Shown one piece after another: positions 20,695-31,125 of a stretch of DNA of 64,000 nt. The notes under the pieces were generated by a model. The model did not search any database. It was not told the origin of the DNA and saw only the letters and a list, made by a program, of their open reading frames with translations. The translations under genes were made by a program, and so were the position numbers. The first letter of the stretch is position 1. Each line of letters starts with the position of its first letter. Source of the stretch: Tepidamorphus gemmatus (GTDB taxonomy: Bacteria > Pseudomonadota > Alphaproteobacteria > Rhizobiales > Tepidamorphaceae); assembly GCF_004346195.1 (NCBI RefSeq), contig NZ_SMAK01000002.1, positions 310,001 through 374,000 on the forward strand. The letters run 5' to 3'.

Positions 20695-21486
20695 ATGCAT
20701 ACGCCCGAGACCGCGCGGCCGAGATTCCGGACCATCGCATTCCTGTCCAGTCCGATTACCGAAGCCGACACCGCGCGCCGGCGCCTCGAGGCCCGCTACG
20801 GTGGCGTCGATCCGGATACGGCCGAGGTGATCGTCGCGCTGGGCGGCGATGGCTTCATGCTTCAGGTGCTGCACCGGTTCATGAACACCGGCAAGCCGAT
20901 TTACGGCATGAACAGGGGGTCCGTCGGATTCCTGATGAACGAATTCTCGGAGGACGGCCTGATCGAGCGCCTGAATGAGGCAGCGGTGGCCGTCGTCCAT
21001 CCCCTGGTCATGACGGCGACCGACAGCGAGGGCCGGGTTCACGAAGCGCTCGCGCTCAACGAGGTATCGCTGCTGCGCCAGACCTATCAGGCCGCGAAGC
21101 TCAGGGTCCTCATAGACGGCAAGGTCCGGCTCGAGGAGCTGGTTTGCGACGGTCTGCTCGTCGCCACGCCGGCGGGCTCGACTGCCTACAACCTGTCCGC
21201 CCACGGACCGATCATTCCGATCAATGCGCCACTGCTGGCGCTGACTCCGATCAGCCCGTTCCGTCCTCGCCGTTGGCGGGGCGCCCTGCTGCCGAACGAG
21301 GCGACCATCGAGATCGAGATCCTCGAGGCCGACAAGCGCCCGGTCAACGCCGTGGCGGATCATGTCGAGATCCGGTCGGTACGCCGCGTCAGTGTGCGCG
21401 AATCGAAGGATTGCGAAGCCATCATGCTGTTCGATCCAGGCCACAATCTCGACGAGCGGATACTGGCCGAGCAATTCGGCTACTAG
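20695..21486 (+). CDS. nadK: NAD kinase
   Basis: 263 residues. Phosphorylates NAD+ to NADP+. The GGDG motif ([12 protein letters not shown]) is near residue 48, followed by [16 protein letters not shown], the NE of [35 protein letters not shown], and [18 protein letters not shown]. The length is the short single-domain form usual in alphaproteobacteria. A translation from further upstream is possible, but this start gives the family N-terminus. Confidence 0.95.
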   Translation: MHTPETARPRFRTIAFLSSPITEADTARRRLEARYGGVDPDTAEVIVALGGDGFMLQVLHRFMNTGKPIYGMNRGSVGFLMNEFSEDGLIERLNEAAVAVVHPLVMTATDSEGRVHEALALNEVSLLRQTYQAAKLRVLIDGKVRLEELVCDGLLVATPAGSTAYNLSAHGPIIPINAPLLALTPISPFRPRRWRGALLPNEATIEIEILEADKRPVNAVADHVEIRSVRRVSVRESKDCEAIMLFDPGHNLDERILAEQFGY

Positions 21487-21556
21487 CGGTTCAGGCTTCG
21501 TTAAGTCTGCCTGCCTACCGTCAGCTCCTGCGTAGAAGCGCGGGAGTAAGACAGGA

Positions 21557-21946
21557 ATGTCCATTGGCGAACAGAACGGCACGAGCCATTCCCTCAGGGC
21601 CACCGAGGATACGGGCAAGGTCGTGATACATCCGGCTACGGGAGCCGCCGCCGCCCGCATGGTTAGCGCCCTCGCCGACGAGTTCGACCGGTGGATGGTC
21701 GACGAGATCGAAGAACTGGCGCAGGTCTACGAGAATGCCTCTGCGAGCTTTGCCAGTCATGCCCGCGAACTGTCCGCCCTCACCGAACGGCTGATCGAAC
21801 AGGCGAACCTGCTCGGCCATCCGCAAGTGGCTGCCATTGCCAGCCGCCTGCACGCGCGCATTATGGCAATGCCGACAGACTTCGCTCCAGCGGATGCGTC
21901 CCTCGCACGCCAGATCGGCGAATTGCGAGACGCGGCAATCCGCTGA
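21557..21946 (+). CDS. Conserved hypothetical protein, helical
   Basis: 129 residues that I cannot assign to a family. Residues 35-125 are predicted mostly helical, with an amphipathic pattern (DEFDRWMVDEIEELAQVYEN, SHARELSALTERLIEQANLLG), so a helical-bundle or coiled-coil protein is likely. There is no signal peptide or cysteine. It is convergent with the DUF2336 gene, 7 bases apart. The gene is supported by an uninterrupted frame, high GC3 and a leader of 70 bases after nadK. Confidence 0.7.
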   Translation: MSIGEQNGTSHSLRATEDTGKVVIHPATGAAAARMVSALADEFDRWMVDEIEELAQVYENASASFASHARELSALTERLIEQANLLGHPQVAAIASRLHARIMAMPTDFAPADASLARQIGELRDAAIR

Positions 21947-21953
21947 ACCCACG

Positions 21954-23102
21954 TCAGGCCGCCTGGAAATACCCGCCCGATTGCATCCGCGCTTCCTCGC
22001 GCGCCGCGTCGGTTGCCAGACGCCAGAGCAGCGCTGCGAACTCGTCGATCTCGGCGGGGGTGAAGCTGTCATGGCCGAGGGCCGTCAGCACCCGCTCGAG
22101 CATCGTCCGTCCCATCCTGGCGCGTCCCAGTTCGGTCCCGTCATCCGTCTGGTCGCGCAGCACCTCGATCATCGCGCGGATCACCGGCAGTGCCGCCGGT
22201 GCAAGCCCCGACTTGCGATACAGCGCACAGAAGCCGGCGCCATTGTCCTGCATCAGCGCCACGACGCGCGAGACAGGCGTCCGGGCCAAATGGCTCAGCG
22301 CATCCTCCACGAAGCCGCGGTGACCGGTGGCGAGTGCGCGGATCATCAGGGTCGCAGTGAGGCGCCCCTCGACGGCCAGCATCTCGATCAGCCTTCGACG
22401 ATGCGTATCGCGACAACTGGCGGCCAGATCGACGACCGCGCGATCCCGGGCGTCGGCGATCACCCTGTTCGCCTGCTGCGGCGACAGCCAGTCGCGCGCG
22501 ATGACCAGATCGGCAAGAACCTGCGCCAAGCCGTCGATCAGCCTCTGGCGAAGCGTCGCTGGGAGCTCCGGTCGGGCGAGCAGGGCCTCGCGAATCCGCG
22601 CGCTGCTGCCATGCCGTTCGACGAGGCGGCCCAGCGAGGACGCGGTTATCGCGGCCCGCGGATTGGCGAGCAGCGCGAGGCAGGCCTCCGGACCGGACAC
22701 CTCGATGAGAGCTGCGGCCAACCCGACGCCGACATCGTCGCGGCTGGCGATCGCGACGCGCTTGCGTTCGCAGCCGCCGCCGGCATAGTCGACGAGTTCC
22801 ACCTCGCTCAGCAGCGGGGACCGGCGCAGCACGATCGTCGAGATGTCAGGGAGATCCTCGGCCAGACCGCGGATCAGGGGACGCGGCGCGTCCGGACTGG
22901 ATGCGAGGGCTTCCGCCATCGCACGGCGGACACGTGGCGCGGGATCATCGAGTACAGCCAGCAGCGCCGTCGCAGCGGCCGAACGGTTCTCCGCGTCGAG
23001 CGGAACCTCGAGATAGACACGGACGAGAGCCCGGACGATTTCTGCCCGCTGGGACGGTTCCGACATCGCAAGCCTGTCGAGGAAACGTCTGACGAGCATC
23101 AT
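21954..23102 (-). CDS. DUF2336 domain-containing protein
   Basis: About 382 residues of HEAT-like alpha-helical repeats matching DUF2336, an alphaproteobacterial family of unknown function. Examples are RAEIVRALVRVYLEVPLD, APRVRRAMAEALASSPDAP, LSEVELVDYAGGGCERKRVAIASRDDV and ITASSLGRLVERHGSSARIREALL. The start is one of two adjacent ATG codons (23102/23099), with CGGAG about 6 bases upstream. No catalytic residues are evident; it is probably a protein-protein interaction scaffold. Confidence 0.8.
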   Translation of the reverse strand: MMLVRRFLDRLAMSEPSQRAEIVRALVRVYLEVPLDAENRSAAATALLAVLDDPAPRVRRAMAEALASSPDAPRPLIRGLAEDLPDISTIVLRRSPLLSEVELVDYAGGGCERKRVAIASRDDVGVGLAAALIEVSGPEACLALLANPRAAITASSLGRLVERHGSSARIREALLARPELPATLRQRLIDGLAQVLADLVIARDWLSPQQANRVIADARDRAVVDLAASCRDTHRRRLIEMLAVEGRLTATLMIRALATGHRGFVEDALSHLARTPVSRVVALMQDNGAGFCALYRKSGLAPAALPVIRAMIEVLRDQTDDGTELGRARMGRTMLERVLTALGHDSFTPAEIDEFAALLWRLATDAAREEARMQSGGYFQAA

Positions 23103-23210
23103 GACAACTCCGGTGCAAGGAGCCTTGCGGCCCACTCAACGCTTTCCGGAATGGTCTCAGGGAACGCTTAAAGAAGCGTTCACCATAAAATCGCGGAAAC
23201 ACCCCTGGTT

Positions 23211-24185
23211 TCAGTAGACCGGCAGCGACGGGTCGTCGCGCAGCGATCCGGCTGCGACCTGTCCTGCGGACAGGACGGATGCAGCCGTGTCGGCACGTAG
23301 CTTGCCGGTGGCGACGTCAAGTTCGACCTCGCCCGGGCGGCGCGGCCCATCGGCCGTGACGACGACCGGATCGCCGATGAAACCGGCCGATCGCGGAGAC
23401 GGGTCCAGGGCCGACCAGAAACCGGCGACGGCGCGACCGATCGGACCGAGGGTCGACCCGGACCCGGAATGGAACAAGCCGTGGAAGACGTGATCCTGGC
23501 TCGCCCGCCCGGGCTGGAAGGCGAGATATTTCGCAGGAGCGGTCGGCGTGGTCGGCGGCTCTCTCCGGAAGCCGGCGACCAGGCGATCATACACCTCCGA
23601 AGCCGTCCGCGCCCTGCCCTCGCTCGTGTAGAAGATCGAGCGATTGGCCGCTGCGGCCTGGGGAAAGTGCTTGGCAGCGGAGCGGTCGGGCGCCTGCTCG
23701 GCAAGCCTGATCAGGTCGAGGGCGCCCTGGGGGCCAAGGAAGTGCGCGACATAGAGCTCACCCTCGGTCGGCTGTCGCCCGAGGCCGGCGCGCAGGCTTT
23801 CGGCATTGCGGACCGCGAGTTCGCCCGCCATCAGGGCTGCCGCCTTGGGATCCTTCTTCAGATCGAGGATGTCCCTGAGCGCGGCCTGGTCGGCGACGGC
23901 ATAGCCGCCGGACGCGGTGCGCTTGATCTTGGCGGCATAGGCGCCGTAGCCATGCTGTTCACCGGCCTCCTTGAGCATGGCGATCCACGTGCTGTCGATG
24001 AACTGGAACAGGCCGGCTGCGGACGATGTGCGCGCCCTGGCCTCCGGGTTCAGATTCGATTCGCGACGCGCCGTCGTCATCAGATAGGCGAAATCGGCGC
24101 CGGTGCGGCGGCTGGCGTGCTCGACCGCCGAGCCGACGCCGGATGTCGGATCCTCGCTCTTGCCGATCGACGTGAACAGGAACAT
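23211..24185 (-). CDS. Lytic transglycosylase SLT-domain protein
   Basis: 324 residues from ATG 24185. The N-terminal half is an SLT lysozyme-like domain with the catalytic Glu E42 in TTARRESNLNPEARARTSSAAGLFQFIDSTWI. GPQGALDLIRLAEQAPDRSA and a Pro-rich linker follow. No clear signal peptide is seen with this start; longer in-frame starts add 69 residues without one either. Cleaves the peptidoglycan glycan backbone if exported. It is divergent from the CitE-like gene, with about 125 bases of shared promoter region. Confidence 0.8.
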   Translation of the reverse strand: MFLFTSIGKSEDPTSGVGSAVEHASRRTGADFAYLMTTARRESNLNPEARARTSSAAGLFQFIDSTWIAMLKEAGEQHGYGAYAAKIKRTASGGYAVADQAALRDILDLKKDPKAAALMAGELAVRNAESLRAGLGRQPTEGELYVAHFLGPQGALDLIRLAEQAPDRSAAKHFPQAAAANRSIFYTSEGRARTASEVYDRLVAGFRREPPTTPTAPAKYLAFQPGRASQDHVFHGLFHSGSGSTLGPIGRAVAGFWSALDPSPRSAGFIGDPVVVTADGPRRPGEVELDVATGKLRADTAASVLSAGQVAAGSLRDDPSLPVY

Positions 24186-24310
24186 CACGCTGGTCTTCGC
24201 CCGTGGTCCGGAATGAGGTAATCCGGTCGACAGCACCCTGAATGCGTATGGTAAACGAGCCGTTAACCAGCGTCTGCGGATGCGGAAGACAGAGCCGAGC
24301 CCTGGGGAGA

Positions 24311-25207
24311 ATGCCGTTGCGGTCCCTTCTGTTCGTACCCGGCGACAGTCCGAGGAAATTCGCCCGCGCCATGCAGAGCGGTGCGGATGCACTGATCCTC
24401 GACCTCGAGGATTCGGTCGCGCCTGACCTCAAGGCGCAAGCGAGGGACATCGCGGCCAGGCTACTGGCCGAGGCACGCGGGCAGTCGGGCCGACCGCGCC
24501 TCTATGTCCGCGTCAACGCGCTCGACACTGGCCTGACCGACGCCGACCTCGATGCGGTGATTCCGCACGAACCCGACGGCATCGTGCTGCCGAAATCGTC
24601 GAAGGGCGCAGATGTCATGCTGCTCGATGCCAAGGTGACGACATCGGAGGCGCTAGCCGGCATCGAGGATGGCCGCACCCGTATCCTTGCAATCGTTACC
24701 GAAACGGCCGCGTCCCTGTTTGCCATCGGAACCTACGACGGATCGAGCGCGCGCCTGGAAGGGATGACCTGGGGCGGGGAGGATCTCTCGGCCGACATCG
24801 GTGCGTTCTCGAACCGCGATGCGGCCGGCCGCTATACCGACGTCTACAGGTTGGCCAGAGCCCTGTGCCTCGCGGGCGCGGCAGCGGCGGGGGTTCTGCC
24901 GATCGACGCGGTATACACCGACTTCCGCGATGCCAAAGGCCTGCGGCGCGAATGCGATGAGGCCGTTCGCGACGGTTTCGTCGCAAAGATGGCCATTCAT
25001 CCGGACCAGGTGTCGGTGATCAACGAGGCGTTCACACCGTCCGAAGCCGCAGTCCGCGAGGCGGAGGCCGTGCTGCGCGCCATGTCCGAAGCGGGTGAGA
25101 CCGGAGTCGCCAGCCTTGACGGACAGATGATCGACCGCCCGCATGTGCGCCGCGCCGAGCGCATCCTGCAGCGGGCAAGGTCAACCGGCCGGCTCGGCCG
25201 GGCCTGA
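24311..25207 (+). CDS. CitE/HpcH-like CoA-ester lyase
   Basis: 298 residues. TIM-barrel family of citrate lyase beta and malyl-CoA lyase: RSLLFVPGDSPRKFARAMQS, the metal-site segment ALILDLEDSVAP, LYVRVNALDT, GIVLPKS, and MTWGGEDLSADIGA. The C-terminus carries FVAKMAIHPDQVSVINEAFTPS. Stand-alone copies like this, without citD/citF, act on malyl-, citramalyl- or related CoA esters; the exact substrate cannot be read from the sequence. GGGGAGA lies directly before the ATG. Confidence 0.85.
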   Translation: MPLRSLLFVPGDSPRKFARAMQSGADALILDLEDSVAPDLKAQARDIAARLLAEARGQSGRPRLYVRVNALDTGLTDADLDAVIPHEPDGIVLPKSSKGADVMLLDAKVTTSEALAGIEDGRTRILAIVTETAASLFAIGTYDGSSARLEGMTWGGEDLSADIGAFSNRDAAGRYTDVYRLARALCLAGAAAAGVLPIDAVYTDFRDAKGLRRECDEAVRDGFVAKMAIHPDQVSVINEAFTPSEAAVREAEAVLRAMSEAGETGVASLDGQMIDRPHVRRAERILQRARSTGRLGRA

Positions 25208-25223
25208 GAAGCCAGCCCGGCCG
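25195..25223. terminator. Hairpin between convergent CitE-like gene and thrS
   Basis: Nine-base perfect stem CGGCCGGGC / GCCCGGCCG with an 11-base loop that includes the TGA of the upstream gene. It lies between two convergent genes and could stop transcription from both sides, but there is no clear T-run. Confidence 0.4.
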
Positions 25224-25241
25224 GTCTCCCCGGCGTTCGGG

Positions 25242-27185
25242 TCAGGCGGCGAGCGCCGCCGCGTTGCGTCGGACGTCCGGAGGCGTCGCCTCGGCGACCA
25301 GCGCGGTCACCGCCTGGTCAAGGGTCATCGCCACCTGGTCCTTCGAGCCGAGACGGCGGATGTTGACCGTACCCTCCTGCGCCTCGCGGCGGCCGCAGAC
25401 GATGATCACCGGCACCTTGGCGAGCGAATGCTCGCGGACCTTGTAGTTGATCTTCTCGTTCCTGAGGTCGACCTCGGCCCGCAGTCCGGCCGCCTCCAGC
25501 GCCTGCCGGACCTTCAGCGCATAGTCGTCGGCCTCGGAGGTGATTGTCGCGACGACGACCTGCACCGGCGCGAGCCAGAGCGGCAGGTGGCCAGCATCGT
25601 TCTCGATCAGAATGCCGGTGAAGCGCTCGAGGGATCCGAACATCGCCCGGTGAAGCATGACCGGGACGTGCCGGTCACCGTCCGGACCGATATAGAACGC
25701 CCCGAGCCGACCCGGCAGGTTGAAGTCGACCTGCAGCGTACCGCATTGCCAGTCGCGGCCGATCGCGTCGCGCAGCACATATTCGAGCTTCGGACCGTAG
25801 AAGGCTCCTTCTCCGGGATTGAGCGTCCAGGCGATGCCGGCGGCCTCGCAGGCGGCTTTCAACGCCGCTTCGGCCTTGTCCCAGACCGCATCGGACCCGA
25901 CGCGCTTCTCGGGCCGGTCCGAGAACTTGACGCGCACATCATCGAACCCGAAGTCGCGATAGATCGACAGGATCAGCGCATTGACCGCGATGCACTCCTC
26001 GGTGATCTGATCCTCGGTGCAGAAGATGTGCGCGTCGTCCTGGGTGAAGTGACGCACACGCAGCAGGCCGTGCAGCGCACCGGACGGTTCGTAGCGATGA
26101 ACCTTGCCGAATTCTGCAATTCTCAGAGGTAGATCCCGGTAGCTTTTGAGGCCGTTCCTGAAGATCTGCACATGGCCGGGACAGTTCATCGGCTTGCAGC
26201 AATGGACCCGCTCGTCCGGCGTGATCGTGGTGAACATGTTCTCGCCGAACTTCTCCCAGTGACCCGACTGTTCCCAGAGCGTGCGCTCCATCATGTCGGG
26301 GGTGTTCACCTCGAGGAAATCGGCCTCGTGCTGGCGGCGGCGCATGTAGCCGATCAGCGTCTGGAACAGCGTCCAGCCCTTGGGGTGCCAGAAGACGGCC
26401 CCGGGCGCCTCCTCCTGGAAGTGGAACAGGTCCATCTCGCGACCGAGGCGGCGGTGGTCGCGCTTCTCGGCCTCCTCGAGCATCGTCAGGTAGGCCTTGA
26501 GGTCGGCCTCGCTGGCCCAGGCCGTGCCGTAGATGCGCTGCAGCATCGGATTGCTGGAATCGCCACGCCAGTAGGCGCCTGCGAGCTTCAGCAGCTTGAA
26601 GGCGGTCCCGACCCTACCCGTTGACGGCCCGTGCGGACCGCGGCAGAGGTCGAGCCACTCGCCCTGACGATAGATCCTGAGCTCGTCGCCCTCGGGGATC
26701 GCGTCGATCAGCTCGACCTTGTAGCGCTCACCCTTCTCGCCGAAGTAGCGGCGGGCGTCCTCGCGGCTCCAGACTTCGCGGGTGAAGGGCGCATCGCGCG
26801 CGACAATCTCGCGCATCTTCGCCTCGATCGCGGCAAAGTCATCCGGCGTGAAGGCCTCCTCGCGGGCGAAATCGTAATAGAAGCCGTTCTCGATGACCGG
26901 GCCGATGGTGACCTGCGTGCCGGGAAAGAGTTCCTGGACCGCCTCGGCCAGAACGTGTGCGGCATCGTGGCGAATGATCTCCAGTGCCTCGGGCTGATCG
27001 CGGGTGATGATCTCGATCCGCGCGTCATCGGTGATCGGCTGGGACAGATCCTTCAGCTCGCCGTTGAGCCGGACCACCATCGCCTTCTTGGCGAGCGACT
27101 TCGAGATGCCTTCTGCGACCTCGGCGCCCGTTATGCCGGCGGGAAACTCGCGTCTGGAATTGTCGGGAAACGTCAGCGTGATCAT
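25242..27185 (-). CDS. thrS: Threonyl-tRNA synthetase
   Basis: 647 residues. N-terminal TGS domain ([28 protein letters not shown]), then the second-additional (editing) domain with [16 protein letters not shown]. The class II core shows motif 1-2 ([26 protein letters not shown]), the zinc-site cysteine in [15 protein letters not shown], and [14 protein letters not shown] as motif 3. The C-terminal anticodon-binding domain is complete. Start chosen at 27185, since AGGAG stands immediately upstream of paired ATGs at 27188/27185. Confidence 0.95.
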   Translation of the reverse strand: MITLTFPDNSRREFPAGITGAEVAEGISKSLAKKAMVVRLNGELKDLSQPITDDARIEIITRDQPEALEIIRHDAAHVLAEAVQELFPGTQVTIGPVIENGFYYDFAREEAFTPDDFAAIEAKMREIVARDAPFTREVWSREDARRYFGEKGERYKVELIDAIPEGDELRIYRQGEWLDLCRGPHGPSTGRVGTAFKLLKLAGAYWRGDSSNPMLQRIYGTAWASEADLKAYLTMLEEAEKRDHRRLGREMDLFHFQEEAPGAVFWHPKGWTLFQTLIGYMRRRQHEADFLEVNTPDMMERTLWEQSGHWEKFGENMFTTITPDERVHCCKPMNCPGHVQIFRNGLKSYRDLPLRIAEFGKVHRYEPSGALHGLLRVRHFTQDDAHIFCTEDQITEECIAVNALILSIYRDFGFDDVRVKFSDRPEKRVGSDAVWDKAEAALKAACEAAGIAWTLNPGEGAFYGPKLEYVLRDAIGRDWQCGTLQVDFNLPGRLGAFYIGPDGDRHVPVMLHRAMFGSLERFTGILIENDAGHLPLWLAPVQVVVATITSEADDYALKVRQALEAAGLRAEVDLRNEKINYKVREHSLAKVPVIIVCGRREAQEGTVNIRRLGSKDQVAMTLDQAVTALVAEATPPDVRRNAAALAA

Positions 27186-27373
27186 CATCTTCTCCTGCTC
27201 AACTCCTGCAAACGACGCAGGTAAGCGGCTTGTTGACGGTGCCAGCGGACATTCACCCGCCGGATCGGCATCCACATCGTGACTGCCCCCGCCCCGGGCA
27301 ACCTCCCCTGCCTGCGCGGGAATGCCGACTTGGGCCTGGCAATGACGAACGTGAAATGTCTGGCGGTCGGCGA

Positions 27374-27667
27374 CTAGTCGTCATCCGGCCGCAGCGAGAT
27401 GTGTCGGCCGCTCCAGCGACCGTAGCGCCACGGCTTATACCAGCGCGAGTCCGCCGGCAAGGCATCCGGCAAGGGGTCGAAGCCGCAAGCTCCCCAGGGA
27501 TTGCACCGCGAGAACCGGGCAAGGCCGATCCAGAGCCCCGGCCAGGGACCGAACCGGCGGATGGCGTCCTCGGTGTATTCGGAACAGGTCGGGAGATAGC
27601 GGCAACGCCGGCCGATCAGCGCCGACAGCGTATAGCGGTAGATGCGGATCAGGCCAATGAGAGCAAT
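27374..27667 (-). CDS. yidD: Membrane protein insertion efficiency factor YidD
   Basis: 97 residues with the YidD signature: a hydrophobic amphipathic N-terminus ([18 protein letters not shown]), [22 protein letters not shown], and [18 protein letters not shown]. The three conserved cysteines are present. The frame contains no ATG, GTG or TTG at the expected position. The best start is an ATT at 27667 with GAGG 8 bases upstream, so the 5' end is uncertain. It lies 50 bases downstream of the IscU-like gene on the same strand. Confidence 0.8.
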   Translation of the reverse strand: MALIGLIRIYRYTLSALIGRRCRYLPTCSEYTEDAIRRFGPWPGLWIGLARFSRCNPWGACGFDPLPDALPADSRWYKPWRYGRWSGRHISLRPDDD

Positions 27668-27717
27668 GCCGGCAACCTCAGCCGCGATCCCCGTCGATGA
27701 TCGGTGTGCGCCACCGG

Positions 27718-28164
27718 TCAGGCCGCACTCTCCCTCTGCCGCGCCAGCGCCTTCTCGACGGCGTCCACCGTCGCGTCGAAGGTCAGCATCGTCGAGGCGT
27801 GGCGCGCCTTGAAGTCGCGCACCGGCTCCAGGACGGCACAATCGGCCCAGCGACCACCGGGCGGCGGTCCGTTGTCCTTCAGCATCGCACGCATCTCGTC
27901 GCGGAGTTTCCGAAGTTCGGGAAGCGTCGCGCCGATGACGTTGCGTGCCATGATCGAGGATGCCGACTGGCCGAGGGCGCAGGCCTTCACCTCGTGCGCA
28001 AAGTCGGCGACTGTCTCGCCGTCCATCCGAACATCGACGGTCACGGTAGAGCCGCACAGGCGGCTGTGTGCCGTTGCGGTGGCATCGGGATGGGGCAGCC
28101 GGCCAAGCCGCGGAATGTTGGCCGCAAGCTCCAGGATGCGCTTGTTATAGATCTCGTCCAGCAT
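27718..28164 (-). CDS. Iron-sulfur cluster scaffold, IscU/SufU-like
   Basis: 148 residues. NifU-N/IscU fold with three cysteine ligands in the expected places: C37 (RLCGSTV), C62 (KACALGQSASSIMA) and C109 (RWADCAVLEPVRDFKARH). The usual Asp after the first Cys-Gly is Ser here, and the histidine ligand region is replaced as in SufU-like proteins (RHASTML). It is probably cotranscribed with yidD. Assembly of Fe-S clusters is inferred from the family. Confidence 0.85.
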   Translation of the reverse strand: MLDEIYNKRILELAANIPRLGRLPHPDATATAHSRLCGSTVTVDVRMDGETVADFAHEVKACALGQSASSIMARNVIGATLPELRKLRDEMRAMLKDNGPPPGGRWADCAVLEPVRDFKARHASTMLTFDATVDAVEKALARQRESAA

Positions 28165-28369
28165 CGAAGGACTGCCCTACAGCGCGCCGCGTCCGCGTGA
28201 TGATCGCCCGGAAGCAGCCGATCCGAAGCGCCCGATCGCCTTGCGGCCCGGAATCCTGCCCTATATATCGAAGCAATCGGTCGGTCTGGCAAGCGGGCCG
28301 GGTAAAGCGGACGCAGCGCCTTCGGATTGATCCGCACGCGATTGCGCGGCGTAAGAGAACGAGGGTGCA

Positions 28370-29029
28370 ATGGCGGACGGCTCGAAGAGAGATGCCATGG
28401 ATGCGATGATCCGCAACTACCGCGGCACTGCGCACGACGTGAACGACCGTGACCCCCGGGGTCGGCCGAGCCGTGAGCAGGTCGAGGCCGCGGTGCGAAC
28501 GCTGATCGCCTGGACCGGTGACGATCCCAAGCGCGAAGGATTGATCGACACCCCCCGGCGCGTCGCCAAAGCGTTCGAGGAGCTCTATGGTGGCTATTTC
28601 GAATGCCCCATCGAGGCCCTGTCGCGTACCTTCGAGGAGGTCGGCGGCTATGATGACATCGTGTTGCTGCGCGATGTTCCGTTCTTCTCGCACTGTGAGC
28701 ATCACATGCTGCCCTTCGTCGGAAAGGCGAATATCGCCTACTATCCGGCCGGGCGCGTCGTGGGATTATCGAAGCTTGCGCGGGTCGTGGAGACCTATGC
28801 ACGGAGGCTGCAGACCCAGGAGAATCTGACTGCCCAGATCGCCACGACCATTGACGAGGTGCTGCAGCCGCACGGCGTGGCCGTAATGCTCGAGGCGGAG
28901 CACATGTGCATGAGCCTGCGTGGCGTGCACAAGCACGGCGTGTCGACCGTCACGACCCAGTTCACCGGGCGTTTCCGCGACAACGTCGGCGAGCAGGATC
29001 GCTTCCTGCGTCTGGTTCGCGATCGCTGA
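28370..29029 (+). CDS. folE: GTP cyclohydrolase I
   Basis: 219 residues. Catalyses the first step of folate/pterin synthesis. Zinc ligands are in [14 protein letters not shown] and [13 protein letters not shown]. The conserved [19 protein letters not shown] and [23 protein letters not shown] are present. It is divergent from the iscU-yidD pair and 69 bases upstream of hisI. A queF is also encoded in this window, but folE here is the FolE1 type serving folate and possibly queuosine. Confidence 0.95.
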   Translation: MADGSKRDAMDAMIRNYRGTAHDVNDRDPRGRPSREQVEAAVRTLIAWTGDDPKREGLIDTPRRVAKAFEELYGGYFECPIEALSRTFEEVGGYDDIVLLRDVPFFSHCEHHMLPFVGKANIAYYPAGRVVGLSKLARVVETYARRLQTQENLTAQIATTIDEVLQPHGVAVMLEAEHMCMSLRGVHKHGVSTVTTQFTGRFRDNVGEQDRFLRLVRDR

Positions 29030-29098
29030 CACGGGGCCGGCGGTCTGCAGCGTCGTTACGGTTGACAGGGCGGCGCGCCTGGTCGCACTTGTGCGGTC

Positions 29099-29524
29099 AT
29101 GGACAGTCACTTCCCCTTCCCGGCTCCCGGCGACAAGCAGGCTCTCGAGACCAGCGGCCTCATGACCCCGCGCTTCGGCGCCGACGGGCTGGTCACATGT
29201 GTCGTCACCGATGCCGACGACGGCGAGGTTCTGATGCTCGCCCACATGAATGCCGAGGCATTGGCGCTGTCGATCGAGACAGGTATCGCCCATTACTGGA
29301 GCCGCTCGCGCCAGGAATTGTGGCGCAAGGGCGATACCAGCGGTTCGGTGCAGTCGATCGTCGAGATGCGCATCGATTGCGATCAGGACGCAGTGTGGAT
29401 CAAGGTACGTGTCGGCGGATCGGGGGCGAGCTGCCACACCGGCCGCCGGTCCTGCTTCTACCGGATCGTCGAGACCGGTCCGATCCCTGCCGGCGGCCCC
29501 GTCCTGCGTGACGGCGACCGGTAA
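29099..29524 (+). CDS. hisI: Phosphoribosyl-AMP cyclohydrolase
   Basis: 141 residues. Third step of histidine biosynthesis, stand-alone form without the HisE domain. Motifs: [50 protein letters not shown] (metal-binding Asp/Cys cluster) and [12 protein letters not shown]. Confidence 0.93.
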   Translation: MDSHFPFPAPGDKQALETSGLMTPRFGADGLVTCVVTDADDGEVLMLAHMNAEALALSIETGIAHYWSRSRQELWRKGDTSGSVQSIVEMRIDCDQDAVWIKVRVGGSGASCHTGRRSCFYRIVETGPIPAGGPVLRDGDR

Positions 29525-29638
29525 CCGTACTGCCGAAAATGCGACGCAGTTCTGAAACTATCGTCCTGCAGACCTGTTAATCTAACCGTGCCCCGTGACG
29601 GCAGCGCAGTCGTCGGATGGCGCAGGCAGGAGACCGTC

Positions 29639-30673
29639 GTGTTCCAGTCGTTCACCCGTCGCGTGCTGTCGCCGGCCGACGGAGGCACCACGGCCGTTGC
29701 GGCACCACGGTCGCCGCAGAGCGCCAGCAGGCGCGCGCCGGGGCCTGCCCCGTCGCGACCGACGATTGGCGTCGCGCTGGGCGGAGGCGCTGCGCGCGGT
29801 TGGGCGCATATCGGGGTTCTGCGGACTCTCGAGGCCGCCGGATATGCACCCGACATCCTCGCCGGCACGTCGATCGGAGCCGTCGTTGGCGGCTGCTACG
29901 CCGCGGGCAAGCTCGACGAGATCGAGGAATTCGCGCTTTCGCTCACGAAGCGACGGGTCTTCGGACTGCTCGACTTCAATCTCGGCGGCTCGGGACTCAT
30001 TACCGGCAACCGGCTGTCGGATCTGCTGGAACGCCAGTTCGAGGGTATCACGACCGAGAGTCTGCCGCGAAAGTTCTGCGCGATCGCCACCGAACTCGGC
30101 ACGGGCCACGAGATCTGGCTGTCGCAGGGCCGTTTGGTCGATGCCATGCGCGCCTCCTACGCCCTGCCCGGCGTGTTCCGCCCTGTGCGGATTGCCAATC
30201 GCTGGCTGATCGACGGCGCGCTGGTCAACCCGATACCCGTGTCTGTCGCCCGGGCGATGGGCGCGCGGCTGGTGATTGCTGTCAATCTTCATTCCGACGT
30301 TTTCGGACGCGGTTCGATCCAGCCCTATTGGGCGGAGGCAGAAGCCGAAGGTAAGGAGGATGCCGACTCGGCCGCCAGCCACGGCAGTGCCGGACGGCTG
30401 GTACGGCGGCAGATGTTTGGCCGCCGCGACGGCCCGCCGGGCATCTCTTCGGTGATGACCGACGCCTTCAACATCACCCAGGACCGCATCGCGCGCGCGC
30501 GGCTCGGCGGCGATCCGCCGGATGTCGCGGTGCAGCCGCGCATGCGCCGGATCGGGTTGTTCGAGTTTCATCGGGCGCGTGAGGCCATCGCGCTGGGGAT
30601 CGAGGCGGCCGAGCGCGCGCTCGATGACATTGCCGAGGCGGTGGAAACCCTCAGCCTCGCCGAACGGCGATAG
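29639..30673 (+). CDS. Patatin-like phospholipase
   Basis: 344 residues from GTG 29639, preceded by AGGAG; an in-frame GTG at 29588 would add 17 residues. Patatin domain: oxyanion hole GVALGGGAARGWAHIGVL, nucleophile elbow GTSIGAVVGG, and catalytic Asp in LIDGALVNPIPV. The C-terminal third (DAFNITQDRIARARLGGDPPDVAVQPR) resembles RssA/YchK-type bacterial patatins. A serine lipid hydrolase of unknown substrate. Confidence 0.88.
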   Translation: MFQSFTRRVLSPADGGTTAVAAPRSPQSASRRAPGPAPSRPTIGVALGGGAARGWAHIGVLRTLEAAGYAPDILAGTSIGAVVGGCYAAGKLDEIEEFALSLTKRRVFGLLDFNLGGSGLITGNRLSDLLERQFEGITTESLPRKFCAIATELGTGHEIWLSQGRLVDAMRASYALPGVFRPVRIANRWLIDGALVNPIPVSVARAMGARLVIAVNLHSDVFGRGSIQPYWAEAEAEGKEDADSAASHGSAGRLVRRQMFGRRDGPPGISSVMTDAFNITQDRIARARLGGDPPDVAVQPRMRRIGLFEFHRAREAIALGIEAAERALDDIAEAVETLSLAERR

Positions 30674-30696
30674 GGCGCGACGCCGCCGCGGCGCCG

Positions 30697-31125
30697 TCAG
30701 GCAGTGATGTATTCGCGCATGGCGGACGCCTCGGCTTCGGCTTCGGCGATGCGGTGCTTGACCAGGTCACCGATCGAAACGATGCCGACCATGCGGCCGT
30801 CGACGACCACCGGAACGTGGCGGAATTTCCCGTCCGTCATCTTCTCCATCAGCGCAGGCACTGTATCATCCGGCGCACAGGTGACGACCTTGCTGGTCAT
30901 GAATTCAGCGACCGGCGCGTCGAGCGCGGCCGCACCGTGCCGCGCCAGTGCACGCACGAAGTCGCGTTCGGAGAAGATGCCTTCGACCGTGCAGCCGTCG
31001 GAACTCACCACCACGGCGCCGACGCCCTTCTCCTCGAGAAGCTCGCAGACCCTCGCGAGGGATGTGTCGGGATGCGCGGTCAGGACATTGCGGCCCTTGC
31101 GAGCCAAGATCACCTCGACGGTCAT
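30697..31125 (-). CDS. CBS-domain pair protein
   Basis: 142 residues consisting almost entirely of two CBS motifs: TAHPDTSLARVCELLEEKGVGAVVV...FSERDFVRALA, then VVTCAPDDTVPALMEKMTDGKFRHVPVVVDGRMVGIVSIGDLVKHRI. Such proteins bind adenine nucleotides and often regulate partners. GGGGAGAAC precedes the ATG. Confidence 0.88.
   Translation of the reverse strand: MTVEVILARKGRNVLTAHPDTSLARVCELLEEKGVGAVVVSSDGCTVEGIFSERDFVRALARHGAAALDAPVAEFMTSKVVTCAPDDTVPALMEKMTDGKFRHVPVVVDGRMVGIVSIGDLVKHRIAEAEAEASAMREYITA

Noticed and set aside
24235-24262. CtrA-like TTAA box pair upstream of the CitE-like gene
   Set aside because: Spacing is 8 instead of 7 and the first half-site is imperfect, so it does not meet the consensus.
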